62,539 nucleotides of DNA. It comes from Purshia tridentata. Its lineage: Eukaryota > Streptophyta > Magnoliopsida > Rosales > Rosaceae. Within the stretch, counting starts at the first letter, position 1. Every line of letters begins with the position of its first letter. The DNA is taken from NCBI GenBank assembly GCA_003254885.1, contig QANT01005250.1, positions 1 through 62,539 of the forward strand, given 5' to 3'. The notes under the pieces were generated by a model. It saw only the letters and a program-made list of their open reading frames with translations, was not told where the DNA came from and did no database searches. Positions 1 through 16,505 of this stretch are shown here, one piece after another. A program made the translations under genes and the position numbers.

Positions 1-1022
1 CACTTTGGTCCATAAATTTGTTTTTAAAAATTCTGCAATTCGCAAACTTTCATCTGTATATTACTTAAATTTATTTTATCAATTTAATTCACTCTTTTTG
101 TCACATTTACTCACGTGTTAAGTATGTGAGTTACTTTTGAAATGTAAAAATGATAATTTATTCAATTTTTATTTTTCCAACATGATACACATGACTAAAA
201 TTAACAATAAAAATATAAATAAAATTTATTGATCATAAGCTAACTTGATACATAGGTGAAAGTTTGTACGCTATAAAAATAAAACTCGAAATAAAGTTCA
301 ATTCTCTCTATTATAAGGCATTAGAGAATTATAAGGCATAAGTCAAAAGGATGTTGTTTTAGAAGTGCTAAAAGAACAAAAATTTGGTGTCCAAAATAAA
401 AATTACGGAAGACAAAAAAAGTAAGAGAGATGAAGGAGAAGATCAAAAGTTCCCAACAAAAAACGAGAAGATGAAAGTCCCAACATAAAAAGTGAAAAAG
501 TCCCAATGAAAAGACATGTTTTGTCAACAAGCTAGCCACGTGTACGGTGCTGATGCTGTCCTTTATTACTTTCCCGCTCAAATGAAGCACAACAACATCT
601 CTCAGTATATTCTACTTCCTACAAAACCCCATATTATATTGTAATATTTCCACAACTCCTCCGAGCAACTCATCCCAAACGAGGTTTGGCTTCAACCCAA
701 GATTGTTTCTTTATTGTTTAAATAACGATCACACTTTTTGCTTCTAACTTGTACCGTCATTCTGTGTTTTTTCTGGATCTTGCTTACTCTTTCCTCATTT
801 TATTTACCAGTTTGATCATTTTGTATATTTTGTCATTTTTCTTTCATTCGTTACATTGGCTTTGAGTTTACAGTTTGTGGGTGAATAAAGTTTACATTTT
901 TAGTAATTAATTGCAAGATATATTTTTGGTCATATTGTTACTGAACTTACTGGGCAATACCATTTTTCTTTAGTACGCCAACTCATAAGTGCATGACATT
1001 ATAGCAAAAAGATGGGGTTGCT
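1..1022. other. Upstream flank of the hAT-derived gene
   Basis: AT-rich non-coding sequence. No supported gene. The part from about 600 onward is probably promoter and spliced 5'UTR of the downstream gene, because a pyrimidine-rich stretch ending in AG at 1049-1050 looks like a 3' splice site just before its start codon. A short imperfect repeat of 'attataaggcat' lies near 310-340. Confidence 0.5.
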
Positions 1023-1052
1023 ATGGTGCTAATGATGTTGTGTTTCTTAGAT

Positions 1053-2678
1053 ATGTCTGGGGTTCCTGAAACCAATGAAGCTACGGATTCTGGTAATGTT
1101 GAGGTGCTTAGATATGATGAGCAAAAATCTGTGAGGGCTTTTGCGGAGTTGGTTTGCTCTGAAGAGTTTCCACCTCAGATGGTTGAAGCTGATCATTTTA
1201 GAGAGTTCATGCAGATGCTTAACCCGCTGTTCAAGCCTAGTTTCAATAGGGTTGAAAGTGAATGCATGAAAATCTATAAGGAAAGGAAAGTGGAAACTAA
1301 AGAAATCTTTGGAAACTTTGCTGGACGGATCAGCCTCTCGGTGGACATGTTGAGGTATGAAAATTATGATACCCTTTTCTGTGAAGATTACTTATGCCTT
1401 TCCGCACATTTTATTGATGAGAATTGGAAAATGAAAACTTGGGTACTTTACTTCCGTCCTCTTTCGGTTTTGAGTTCATCTGATGATCTCCATCATGAAG
1501 ATGAAGATTGGGGCATTTTTAGATCACTTAAAGATTGGGGAATTGAGAACAAGATATGCACACTCACCACTATGACTAAAGATTATTGCTATGATGAATT
1601 GGTTGAGTTTGTGAAAACTCATATCCAAGAAAAGAAGAAAGTCCAACTTGGTGGTCAGCTGTTTCGTGTGTACTGTTGTGGGGAAATAATGAGTCTAATG
1701 GTGCAGGGTGCATTTGACAAGATTGAAGATATCATTGACAAAGTTCGTGAGTTGTATTCATTTGGAAGATCATTACCCCTGTGGTATCTCACAAGTTCCA
1801 AACTAAAACAAGCTCTGGAATTATGGTCTATGGGAGAATTCTCTTCAAAGGATGTGACCGATTTTTACGACGTACCATCCCCTGATGAATGGAAGAAAGT
1901 TGAAGGCGTTTGCAAAATTGTAGACAACATATATGATGTATCAAAGGCATTATTTGAAACAAAACATCTAACTGCTAATGTCTATCTTTATCACCTTCAT
2001 GAGCTTCGTGAAATTCTGACCCAAATGTCCACTGACTCTGATAGTTTTGTTAGAACAATAGTTGAGGGCATGTTGAAAAGGTTTGACAAGTATTGGGACG
2101 ACATGTTCTTGCTGTTGGCAATAGCTGCAGCACTGGATCCTCGATTTAAGATGAAATACATAGAATTTGTTTGTTCAAAAGTGAAGGGTACGGATGCAAA
2201 CTCAAAAGCAGCAGCTGTTCTGGAGGTCGTTCACAATCTGTTTGATGAATATGTGGTCTCTTCTCCTGAAAAAAATAACTTCATGAGTGATTCATCTTCT
2301 TCTGATTCAGATTTAGAAGGGGAGTCTCTTCCTCCTAGAAATGTGAATCATACTTTCCTTGTGTTGCAAGACTACCAGCAGTTCATCCAATTGAGTAATC
2401 AACCTACAAAGAAATCAGACTTGGATTACTATTTGGAAGAACCTGTCATACCTTGGAGTCAGGATTTTAATGCATTGACTTGGTGGAGATTCGCAGGTGC
2501 TAAGTATCCTACCCTTTCCAGGATTGCACGTGATATCTTAGCTATTCCAGTTTCTGTTGCTTCTTCATTTGAGGCATTCTATACCGCACCAAGGCCAGCT
2601 GATCCGCGTTTAGTTTGCTTGAAGCCAGACTTAATGAAGGCCTTAATGTGTACTCGAAGCTGGTGTCGTAAGCATTGA
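1053..2678 (+). CDS. hAT-transposase-derived protein (DAYSLEEPER/RICESLEEPER-like), no BED finger
   Basis: Single uninterrupted exon of 541 aa if translation starts at 1053. An earlier in-frame ATG at 1023 is less likely, since it lies before a good splice acceptor (tgtttcttag, ending at 1050). The C-terminal ~90 residues resemble the hAT dimerisation region (motifs LDYYLEEP, WWRFAGAKYPTLSRIARDIL, then IPVSVASSFEAF). The segment around FDKYWDDMFLLLAIAAALDPRFK matches the RNase-H-like/DUF4413 part of plant hAT proteins. The usual N-terminal C2H2-type BED zinc finger is absent. The coding sequence has no stops or frameshifts, and I saw no obvious terminal inverted repeats or 8-bp target duplication around it, so I infer a domesticated transposase rather than a live element. 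In the family, DAYSLEEPER is a nuclear DNA-binding regulator; whether this one binds DNA is unknown. Confidence 0.8.
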   Translation: MSGVPETNEATDSGNVEVLRYDEQKSVRAFAELVCSEEFPPQMVEADHFREFMQMLNPLFKPSFNRVESECMKIYKERKVETKEIFGNFAGRISLSVDMLRYENYDTLFCEDYLCLSAHFIDENWKMKTWVLYFRPLSVLSSSDDLHHEDEDWGIFRSLKDWGIENKICTLTTMTKDYCYDELVEFVKTHIQEKKKVQLGGQLFRVYCCGEIMSLMVQGAFDKIEDIIDKVRELYSFGRSLPLWYLTSSKLKQALELWSMGEFSSKDVTDFYDVPSPDEWKKVEGVCKIVDNIYDVSKALFETKHLTANVYLYHLHELREILTQMSTDSDSFVRTIVEGMLKRFDKYWDDMFLLLAIAAALDPRFKMKYIEFVCSKVKGTDANSKAAAVLEVVHNLFDEYVVSSPEKNNFMSDSSSSDSDLEGESLPPRNVNHTFLVLQDYQQFIQLSNQPTKKSDLDYYLEEPVIPWSQDFNALTWWRFAGAKYPTLSRIARDILAIPVSVASSFEAFYTAPRPADPRLVCLKPDLMKALMCTRSWCRKH

Positions 2679-3365
2679 AATAATGTAAGCTGATTATCAA
2701 TACTGATCTTTTCTCTGTTGTTTTTCTTGATGATTTTAACTATAATTATATGCTACAAGATTATATCTCACATTATTATTATTGTTTTTCGTTTTTCATG
2801 TGGTGTGGTTGATGTCTAGATCAGGTAAAATCTTTTGTGATTTTGAAGCTGTTGCCTAGCATGTGACTGCCTCTCTTTTGGAAGGCTTGGGAATCAGTTT
2901 AGTTAAAGCAAACTGGAATTGGCATGGACAACAAATGTGCTACTTTTGAACTTCATTAGGGGAATTGAACACCTATTTTGTTTCCATTGTAACTGTTTAT
3001 GGATCTCTTCCTTTGGATACTGATAACTATGTCCCTTGGATATGAAGTTGATATTTACCTTATTATGAAATTTTGCAGTTGTGGAAATTCAGGTTAATTT
3101 GAGTGGTTCTTGACATTGTAAAAGTAGAGTTGCAGTCCTTTGTGTTTTGGTTTCATTATGCTTTTTAATCATTGTGACAGAAGAGGATGAACATGATGCA
3201 TGGAATGTGTGTTGCTCAATATCATGCTCTGTTTGATTATAAATGTGAGTTTGAAGCTACGAGCCAAGAGAAAAGTTGGACTTGACACAATGTATTATGA
3301 ACCATCAAAAACAAAATATACCCATCTTGTAATTTTCTCAGTGTAATTGACTTGACACAATGTAC

Positions 3366-3586
3366 TATCCCATCCCCTCTGACCTCCATTATGTCATGAA
3401 GATTGGGTTATCAACATAATTTTCCTCTGTTCTCCTGGTCTTCATTTGTAATTATTTTCAATATATATCCTAATGATATTTCGAAATTATCCCATCCCCT
3501 CTGACCTCCATTATGTCATGAATATTGGGTTATCAACATAATTTTCCTCTGTTATTTTCAATATATATCCTAATGATATTTCGAAA
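3366..3586. repeat. Local tandem duplication, period 122 bp
   Basis: Unit 1 runs 3366-3487 and unit 2 runs 3488-3586. Both start with tatcccatcccctctgacc and both end with a run through taatgatatttcgaaa. Unit 2 lacks about 22 bp present in unit 1 (around 3431-3452). Non-coding. Confidence 0.85.
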
Positions 3587-4149
3587 GCTGCTGGCGAATA
3601 GAACACTTCCTCAACAACCCATTTGACTATTTGAGAATAAGATTTGTGCCCTTTTCTTTTTAATTTTTGCAGAAAAAAACATTTATTTACTAGGACTTTG
3701 ACTTTCTAATATATTATTCTATTCATGAATGTGAAATTTTACTTTTGAAGGGTTATATGCTGAGAATATTTAATATTTTAGTGGAATACAGTCATCTCTC
3801 AAATTTTATGCTTAGAGGCTGATGACGATTAACGACTGATATCCAATAAAATAAAATCAACTACTTTACTTCCAATTAAGGGTGTAAAACATATTATTAA
3901 TTAAATTTTATGACCAGCAGCATATGGTGCTTCGCACCAAAAACACGCAGAGCATTGCTATATTCATTAAATTTGACGGTTGACCCCATTGAAAATGACT
4001 CGGCAACCTCATAATCACTTCAATAAGAAAATACAGAGACGAACACGTTCACCTGTGACCTGACAAGGTACAGACAAGTAACAACCGCATAATACGACGC
4101 CGTATTACGAGTGCTCCCCGAAATGTGAATACCAGCACTGCACTATTGA

Positions 4150-4177
4150 CTGTGCACTGTGCACTGTGCACTGTGCA
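4150..4177. repeat. Heptamer microsatellite (CTGTGCA)x4
   Basis: Four perfect head-to-tail copies of CTGTGCA, 557 bp upstream of the GALT1 start codon, in the probable promoter or 5'UTR. Confidence 0.9.
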
Positions 4178-4733
4178 GGAGCTCAAAATCGATTTTCACA
4201 ATCATGAATGTCTTCCGGTCAACCTTCTTATTCTTGAAAGCTTACATGCTTTGCTAGTAGATTTGATTGCAATTTCACTTGCTACCCTCAGATTTTGGTG
4301 ATTTTGATTCACAGAATCAGATTTGACAGGTGTTCAAGTTGTGAAGGACATATTTGAAAGCTTTGTCAAGGTTTGACTCATACATTGCTTTCGTTGAAAC
4401 TTAGTTGATTTTGAAATAAAGCAAGATCCTTACTGAGAAAATTAAAATTCGATAAGCTTTCTTTCTTTATTAGGTTTTGGTTTTTGAGAGTTCAACAATT
4501 AGATTAGGCTTGCTTGAGCAGTTTTTTTTTTTTGAAATTTACTATTTGATTGTCTGGGTCTTGGCTCTTGAATAATGAAAACTAGTATTCAAAATGTGTC
4601 AGTGTGCATGCAAACAGAGCAAGAAGGTGAAGGAAGATGACAGTTCACGAACTGGGTTACATGCTCACTCCCGTAAGAGCCAAAAAGGAGTTATGTGGTT
4701 GTGTGTAAGCATCAACTTCACCATACAACGAAA

Positions 4734-7700
4734 ATGAAGAAGTGGTCTGGAGGTTTGTTGATCATTGCTCTTGCTTTGGTATTGGTTTTTCGTTACTGCA
4801 GCGTTGTCAAAATCGAGCCACCAGAGCAGCCTCCGAAGCAGTCAGCTTCTGAGTTCTTCGGAAATAATCAAACCAATGAGTCTATTATTATGTCTTCTGA
4901 GATAAAAGTGAAAAAAGTAAAGCCATCTAAGAAACCCCATTTTATAGAAGTTGATGGGCTCAGTGATCTGTTTGCGGTGCATGACATCTTCAAAGAAGGG
5001 TCGAGGGCCTTGCTTGTATGGACTCACATGCGCCCCATACTTTCCAGGTCTGATGCTTTGCCTGAAACAGCTCAAGGTGTTAAAGAGGCTTCCGTTGCGT
5101 GGAAAGACTTGTTGTCTACAATTGAAAAGGAAAAGGCTTTCAAATTAAGCAAAAGTGACAGTCAACAAGACAAGAATTGCCCTTTTTCTGTTAGTAAGCT
5201 TGATAAGATAGCATCAAGAGATGGGATTGTTCTTGAAATCCCTTGTGGCCTCGTTGACGATTCTTCCATTTCTTTGGTTGGCATTCCTGATGGGCACTTT
5301 AGGAGCTTTCAAATTGAACTTCTAGGCTCCCAACTTTCAGGAGAGCCTGTGCCTCCTATTATCTTGCATTACAATGTCAGTCTACCGGCTGATAACATGA
5401 CACAGGAGCCATTTGTAGTTCAAAATATATGGACTAATGAACTTGGTTGGGGCAAAGAGGAAAGATGTCCTTCTCACAGGTCTGCTAGCAACCTGAAAGG
5501 TAAATTTTCAGTTTAGACTGTGAGCAGTGCAAATCCAACTCTTTTGCTAGCACCCTGACGCTATTTGCTTATGATCATATAGTAGCTCCATACTTAAACC
5601 AAAAATAGAACATTATATGAAAAATGTAAAAAAAACTCCAGTATAACTAACTTTGGAACACTTTTTGTTTCATGTATTAGTCCAAAATGATATAATTTTT
5701 CAACACTGTTTCTCAGTACTAATCCTTTTGATTATTTACTTTATTTTGCTTCCTTTTTAAAAAATAAATAAATAACATTTGAATAAGGGTTCTTACAACT
5801 ATAAGGCTAATATATCTTTGCAAATTTGACAGTTGATGGACTTGTTCTTTGCAATGAACAAATTGTTAGAAGTTCTTTGGAGGAAAACGTAAATATGAGT
5901 CAGCCTAGTAGTGACACATTGACCAATGTTTCCAGGGGAAGTGCCTATGAAGGTGCTAACTTCCCATTTGTTGAAGGGAATCCCTTTACTGCCACATTGT
6001 GGGTTGGTTTTGAGGGATTCCACATGACCGTGAATGGAAGGCATGAAACATCTTTTGCATATAGAGAGGTAAGGTATGAGTTTATTTATTATAACAGATT
6101 ACTGTACAAAGAAATTTTTTTTTGAACAGTGATCACTGTACAAAGTTTGTTATTCTGCAAGATCATTCCATTTTGGTAAAAGTGAATACTCCCATCCTAC
6201 ATTACTTTTTTGCTTTTCAGAAACTTGAACCATGGTCAGTTACCAAAGTCAAAGTGGCTGGTGGTTTGGATGTCTTATCCGCCTTAGCTAAAGGCTTGCC
6301 TGTATCTGAAGATCATGATTTAGTTGTTGATGTTGAGCACCTCCAAGCTCCTCCCGTTTTGAAGAAAAGACTTTTGATGTTGGTTGGGGTTTTCTCTACT
6401 GGAAATAATTTTGAGCGTAGAATGGCATTAAGGAGGACTTGGATGCAATATGAGGCTGTACGTTCTGGGAATGTGGCTGTTCGATTTTTTATTGGCCTTG
6501 TAAGTGAAACATTGCAGACTGGTGGCTTTTGTCTACAAGTCGTCTATATTTTATTTGAGTTGAATTTTTAGCAATAATTTCTATAATCGAAATGGGGGAA
6601 GAAAACTATTTCTACTACTTAGCTTACCGCTTGTTGCTCATTTCCTTCCTTCTAATACTTTTACATTATGAACCTGAAGAAGTGAAACAAGCTCACCATG
6701 GAGCATACTCCTTGTACTCCAAGATATGCATTCTAGTTATGCTATTCATTAACATATTGCTTGCTCAGAAAAAAATTGGTTGCTGACAAATTTTCACAAT
6801 TTTTTCATACCTGCAGCACAAGAACAGTCAAGTCAATTTTGAGCTGTGGCAAGAAGCTCAAGCATACGGAGATATTCAACTTATGCCATTTGTTGATTAT
6901 TACAGCCTGATCAGTTTGAAAACTATTGCAATTTGCATATTTGGTGTATGTTGATACAAAATATCTCTCTGCAAACCAAATTATCCATGATTCCATAACT
7001 GCATTTTGTCAATAGAATTTGTTTCATATAAATATTGTTAGAAAACTTATCAATCATCTTAATCTATATATGCAGACCAAAATCCTCCCTGCTAAATATA
7101 TCATGAAAACAGATGATGATGCTTTTGTTAGAATTGATGAGGTTGTCTCTAGCCTCAAGGGAAAGGCAGCCAAAGGTCTTTTGTATGGTCTTATATCCTC
7201 AGATTCATCACCCAATAGGGATAAAGACAGCAAATGGTATATTGGTGAAAAGGTATTCACATCCCGTTTCTTTTCTTGTGGTTACTTTTGCTTCATTGCA
7301 CTTTTGACTTGATTTTGATGAGTGTTCTTTTGTGCAGGAATGGCCGCATGCTTCATACCCACCATGGGCCCATGGTCCAGGTTACATAATCTCTCGGGAC
7401 ATCGCCAAATTCATTGTCCATGGCCACCAGGAAAGGGACCTCCAGGTAAAATTACTTGCTTATGCATTTTGTAGAACATGTCTCCTTTTCTTGAAAGAAA
7501 TAACATTGAATTTGTTTTAAGAAAAAAAGGCTGTTCATGGAAATACAAAATGGGGTGTAATTTGTAAAGACAATTGAGCAAGCAGTGAGTTGATGATCTT
7601 CTCATTCCTAAATTGACCTCTTAGTATTATGACTTTTCAGCTTTTTAAACTAGAGGATGTTGCAATGGGCATATGGGTTCTACAATTCAAGTATAGCCCT

Positions 7701-7847
7701 CATGAAGTGCATTATGAAAATGATGAGAGGTTTTACAATGCTGGATGTGAGTCAAATTACATTCTCGCCCATTACCAAAGCCCAAGGTTAGTGTTGTGCC
7801 TTTGGGAGAAGCTGCAGAAAGAGCACCAGCCCATCTGCTGTGAGTAA
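4734..7847 (+). CDS. GALT1: Beta-1,3-galactosyltransferase GALT1 (galectin + GT31)
   Basis: Seven coding exons: 4734-5499, 5833-6068, 6221-6499, 6817-6945, 7076-7252, 7338-7445, 7641-7847. All junctions are GT/AG and keep frame, giving 633 aa against about 643 for Arabidopsis GALT1. The protein is type II membrane: short cytosolic MKKW, then a hydrophobic anchor at about residues 6-20. A galectin-like domain fills roughly residues 170-380 ([39 protein letters not shown]). The GT31 catalytic domain follows: [12 protein letters not shown], the metal-binding DDD at about 483-485 (KTDDDAFVR), WAHGPGYI and EDVAMGIW. In the family this Golgi enzyme adds beta-1,3-galactose to N-glycans to build Lewis-a structures. 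Paralogues GALT2-6 act on arabinogalactan proteins; the match to GALT1 is closest along the whole length. The C terminus reads [10 protein letters not shown] instead of the more usual QSPAEM-CLW. Confidence 0.93.
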
Positions 7848-10188
7848 ACACGAACCTTAAAATACGAAGCCTTTCCAAATTTTGTAGTCCTTTGTGGGGT
7901 TTTGTTGAAAATATCAGATAAAACTGTAACTGTAGAGATGTTTTGGATTGAATTTGTTTTGTTCTTTGATCAGAGGGTATTCTTTATTGATTTACAGTAA
8001 TATTCAGACGGTTTTCCAAACATAATGTGAACATTCGTGGCAAACTAATGCAACAAATGAATTGTTTAACCATTTATTCCCGTTAGAAAGAACGTAATGG
8101 ATGGTAAGTTGACTTCTGGTCCGCACTCTCAATTATGGGCCATCAAGTGTGCATGAAATAATGACAACACTTTATTTTTCGACTAACAAGAAAAGTCCTA
8201 TTAATCTTAAAAAATAAAAAAAATTTAGGATCCACTCTCTTGTCTATTGGGCAAGACGTGTTGAATTTTCTACAATCATCTATTATTTGGGTACAAAACG
8301 TTATGATAAATTTGGAGCGACAAGGTCACATTTGGTACCTTTTAAGCTGATGCGACAGACTGACATGTCCAGCACATTGCCATGCTGTTGGATTTTGATT
8401 GGCCAGTGGCGAGTGGAGTGATTGGGCAAACCAGAAGATTATGGTAGATAAAGTGGGAACCCCTGATAGCCAATCACGTGTTCGAATGTGGCTTCAAAAT
8501 ATTAAAGTTCAGTTCTTCGAATGGTTGGTAACTAGACTCTGCAACATAAGTGATTCCTGTTGAGACACGTGTACAAGAAATTTATCAGACATGATGATAT
8601 TCATTATTTCTCTGGTGCTGCCTGTTCCACATCTTAACGTTAACACCAAATGAATACAGTAGCAACTTTCTTGCACAAATAGGATAAACTAAATTAACAG
8701 TTAAGTTAACACAGATGAAATTTTTTCTCGAAATAAAAGTGAAGTGTTTGTTAGATAATAATTGAAAAAAATAAGAGAGGAAAGACTACTTGTGATGCAA
8801 GTTACTTAACTTACTTTTTTTTTTCTTTTGGGTAAATAAAAAATAAAGTTAAGCATTAAATACTTAACTTACTTTGATTAGTATTGGCCATAAAGAAATA
8901 AATTGCATGGCGTGCGGTATGCTGACGGCAGCCACTAACTTTAAATCCAACAAGGCAACAACTAACCAACTCCCGCACGCAACCTTTGTATATGATTAAT
9001 TTATTACCACCACTGATAATGGTTCTTTTAGTGAGTTTGCTTCTTTAATCAAAATGGTCCATTCTACTTACCTAATCTAAAAGAAAACAAAAACCACGTT
9101 TAATATGCATTTTTAATGGAACATAAGCTGTTGTACGCAATTCAATTGATGAGTTTGATAATAAAATTTACAGAGTCAAGCATACATTAAATATGCCAAT
9201 AATTCTTTTAATTTTGGTCACTTAAATTAGCAAACGAGTATAAAATTTTATCAAAACCTAGGTTTTTATACTTAATGTGTAATCTAATTCAAATTAATGA
9301 TTCATTACAAAATTAATGTGAAATTACAATTATGGTCCTAATCTTAACAACATTTTCAATCACATATCAAAATCCTTATAAAATCATCTAGGAAATGAGG
9401 GAGAAATTCCGTCTACATTTTCCTCATCATACATGAATGATACTAGATGGCCTTTCCTAATTTAATAATCTAATTTGGTATAAAATTCAATGATTCATTA
9501 TAGGCATGTGCACCTAATAAATTTAGAAGGCTTTGCTTATTTTTTATGGCATAATTTTTCCAATAAAAGAAGTTTTTGTTAAAAATAATTATCCCATGAA
9601 CAAAAAAAACTCAAATAATTGGTGCAATAAGATTTAGCTAAAATTCAGTAAATCAAATTAGAAAGTAAAAACTATTGAGGAGTAATAATTGGCGTGACGA
9701 TGAAGGCTGGGGCACGAAGCAAGCTGTGTCGGTAGTGTTAGTTGTCAACTTGTCACTCCGTAAAAGGAAAGCGAACCACGAGTTTACAATTCCCGAGTCG
9801 GAATCGGAAACAAACAGCCGCAAAGTACAAACACATAGGGTAAAATCGTCAAAATAATTAACCCTTTCAGGTTACCTACAACAAGTTACACGCCATGAGG
9901 CTCACGTGTCGGTCACCAAGACCGGTACTACTGGTTTTAGCCTGTCATTACTTATACAAACAGGAAGGGAATTCCCGATACAGCCCGTTAAATAACCCAA
10001 GTCTCTCATATTCGCTTCACATTACGCGCACGCAAAAAATCGAAGACACGCAGAGCGATTGAAAATCAGAGAGTAAACCCAAATCGATATCGAATAAAAA
10101 CCCTAATTGCAATCTCTTTTCTTTTCGTGTTCACTGAAAAAGTCCTAAATTGGGAATTATTTTTGACGGAAAACGACGGCGTTCGAGG
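7848..10188. other. Intergenic region between GALT1 and the PP2C gene
   Basis: GALT1 3'UTR at the left, then AT-rich DNA with no supported gene. The last few hundred bases (from about 9900) are richer in GC, contain CACGTG-like sequence near 9903 and precede the PP2C start, so they are probably its promoter and 5'UTR. Confidence 0.5.
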
Positions 10189-12267
10189 ATGATTATGAGC
10201 CCGAAGATGTTGGCTGAAGCGGAAGTTATATGCCAGAAGACCATGGCCATGCCCGTGCTGGATATGAAGTACCGTGTCTGCGTAGCACAGGAGCACAACC
10301 TTCAGATCGATGTCGCCTCCTCACCTTCTTCGACTCCGAGCTTCGTCGGCGAGGTTCGCGTCTCCGAAACGATTTCCACCGAGATTTCGCCCTTCGCATC
10401 GGTACGTGTTCTTCAGCTTTCTTATGAGTTTGTATAAAGAATTAGTGAATTACTTACTGTTTTTTCGATGGTTCGTTTATTATGGGATTAAATTGATGTT
10501 TGTTTTTTTTCATGGATGCTTATGCTCAAGATTAGTTATGGGTTTGTAAAATTCTATGAACAAAATCAACATGGGTTCTTGAATTTTTGTGGGTTGAGTT
10601 AGAGTCTGCTGAATTACAAGTACTGAGGGTTTTATTTTTCTTTTATGAATTTTATTTGTTTTTCATCAGCCTAAGTTCCAATTTCTTGGTGAAGGTGATT
10701 TGAAAGATTTGCTTTTGAATGAATTGATCAGAATTTTTTATCTGGTAAAAATTTTTGCTGCCTGCTCTGATCTATGTGAGCAGGTTTAGATTGCGTGCAG
10801 ATTTATGTATCCGAGCTTTGAAACTGATTGTCTAGTATGTTTTTTCTATGTTGGAAAGTCTGTTGGATGGGTCTCCGTTAGAAGTTTCACGAAGTTGAAT
10901 GGATGTGCTGATTTATTATCTTAATGTTGAGTGATCATTGTTTAGCTCTCTCTTTAAGAATTTTGTCGGGGAAATCTGACCGAGTCAATCAACAACTTAT
11001 TTAAATATGGAATTTAAAAGGGGAATAAATAGAGAAAAAGAAGGGCTTTAACATAGTATAGCTTGTAAAGAAACTTTACTGGTGAAATCTTGTATGATCA
11101 ATAGCATTCGAGTCAGCTGTTTTGTTTTGGGGGCTTATTGCTCGTCATTTGTATGCTTGTTGGATTTTCCGTATATTATCTGTATATCACAATGTATATT
11201 TATTCTTAGGACTGTGTGGGTTGAGACGCAGGGGACCCATGTTCTCACCTACTTGTTTTCTCTTTTATCAGGTTGTGAGTTGCGCTGAGACCATCAATAA
11301 TGCTGTGATAGAGTCTTCTCCAGTCAAGTTTGTGCCGAACATTCATTCAGGAAGCCATACCGATATTGGACCAAGGTGTTCCATGGACGATGAGCACATT
11401 CGGATTGATGATCTATCTGCCCATTTGGGGCCTCTCTTCAAGTGTCCCTTGCCAAGTGCATTTTATGCAGTTTTTGATGGTCATGGAGGGCCTGAGGCAG
11501 CTGCTTATATCAAGAGGAATGCAATGAAACTATTCTTTGAGGATGCTGATTTGCCTCAGAGAACGGATATTGATGCTGTTTTCTTCAGAGAGTTGGAGAA
11601 CTCTCACAGGAAGGCATTTCTACTGGCAGACCATGCCTTGGCTGATGAACGCAGCGTGAGCAGTTCATGCGGAACAACAGCATTAACCGCCCTTATACTT
11701 GGAAGGCATTTGCTGGTTGCAAATGCTGGCGACTGTCGAGCAGTTCTTTGCAGGAAAGGAGTAGCAGTTGATATGTCCCGAGATCATAGGCCTACTTACT
11801 TGCCAGAACGTAGGCGAGTTGAGGAGTTGGGTGGTTACGTTGATGATGGATATCTTAATGGTCTCTCAGTCACCCGAGCCCTTGGAGATTGGGACTTGAA
11901 ATTACCTTTTGGTTCCTCATCGCCTCTCATTGCTGAGCCAGACGTTCAACAGGTTATGTTAACAGAAGATGATGAATTTTTGATAATTGGCTGTGATGGG
12001 ATCTGGGATGTCATGTCAAGCCAATATGCTGTGAGCCTTGTTCGGCGTGGTTTGAGGAGGCTTGATGACCCACAACAGTGTGCAAGAGAACTTGTCGAGG
12101 AAGCATTACGCCTGAATACATCTGACAACCTCACTGTTATTGTTGTGTGCTTCTCTTCTCCTGATGGTGTTGTTGAGTCGTGTTCCTCCCAGCGGCCAAG
12201 GTTGGGGACCTGCTGTCTATCTGAGGAATCCCGAAGTAGGTTGAGAAGCTTGCTAGAAGGCAATTGA
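10189..12267 (+). CDS. Protein phosphatase 2C (PPM family), PP2C49-like
   Basis: Two coding exons, 10189-10401 and 11272-12267, joined in phase 0 across an 870-bp intron; 402 aa. The start chosen is the first ATG (MIMSPK); a second in-frame ATG lies 6 bp on. Exon 1 gives a 71-residue N-terminal extension without a recognised domain. Exon 2 holds the whole catalytic domain: [20 protein letters not shown] (metal-binding Asp at about 140), [38 protein letters not shown] (Asp about 313) and SDNLTVIVV (Asp-Asn about 356-357). All metal ligands are present, so an active Mn/Mg-dependent Ser/Thr phosphatase is expected. Similarity is closest to the Arabidopsis PP2C49 group; the substrate cannot be read from sequence. 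Confidence 0.92.
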
Positions 12268-15605
<3,338 letters not shown>

Positions 15606-16505
15606 AAATTTTTAATTCATCAAACTTGTTTTCTTTTTTGTTTAAGAATTTTGGAATGACTTGGCAAGAACTTTCCATTAGTTATTTGGCCTTCATTGAA
15701 GGTAGCAGATAAAGGGCTTGAATACAAGGTTGTTGTTCTTTCTGTACCTTTGGCTGCAAGGGAATTCTATTCTGTATGCTTTTTCATCTCACTGTGAATA
15801 ACAACATAAGGAGAGTATGTTGAGCTAACAGATCATTACTGTCTTGTGTGGTTTACACGTTACTACCTAGCAATTAGATCTCTTGAAAGCTATTGGGGAA
15901 CATGGAAAACTCACTTTTACTCGGATTTTAAATCAAATGTACATTAAAAAAGTTCTTCATAATTAATTCCCTAATTCTTTATCTAGAATCTGGTCATTAA
16001 AGAATGCAGACCTGGTTTATGGGTGTGCTAACAGGCCAACTTGAAGACTATTTTGCGATTATTTTGTGAGTCCTTGTCCGCGAACATTAAGGTTGAGTCT
16101 CATCTCCCTCTTATGTAGCGGTTTTAATAGGCCATTGTGCTGTCTTGATTCTGGGTCTAATGCAACACTCGGTGTTAGTAGCAGGATAAAGAATGGTCGA
16201 TTCAAAAGACTTTTAGAGGAAGAGGAACCATTATATCACCATTTTTTGCTTTTGATGAAAAATGAAGGGTAAGAATCGAACAAGATGAAAAATTTGATTA
16301 AGATGAAGAATATCTTATTAGTTTACAATTAATGCCGATTCTCTCCTCTCACAGAAAATCGGGGACATGATGAGAACTACCCATGCAAATGCATAATACC
16401 CGCATGGGAAAAATTTAAGCTCCACTTTCCCTTTGCCATATTAAAGAATTCAGCAGCTGCCCATCTGCCTCTTCACAATTCCCAGTTTGGCAGTTTATTG
16501 TGCAG
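15606..16505. other. Convergent 3' spacer between mtLPD and SWC5
   Basis: Only 3'UTRs of the two convergent genes and AT-rich DNA are expected here. The short open frame at 16066-16272 has no recognisable features. Confidence 0.5.

Larger units (their letters stand above)
2679..4733. other. Intergenic region between the hAT-derived gene and GALT1
   Basis: Contains the likely 3'UTR of the left gene, a local tandem duplication (3366-3586), a heptamer repeat (4150-4177), and the promoter and 5'UTR of GALT1. No coding region is supported. Confidence 0.5.

Noticed and set aside
321..590. 89-codon open frame on the minus strand
   Set aside because: Low-complexity, hydrophobic Phe/Leu-rich translation with no family resemblance; fits chance in AT-rich DNA.
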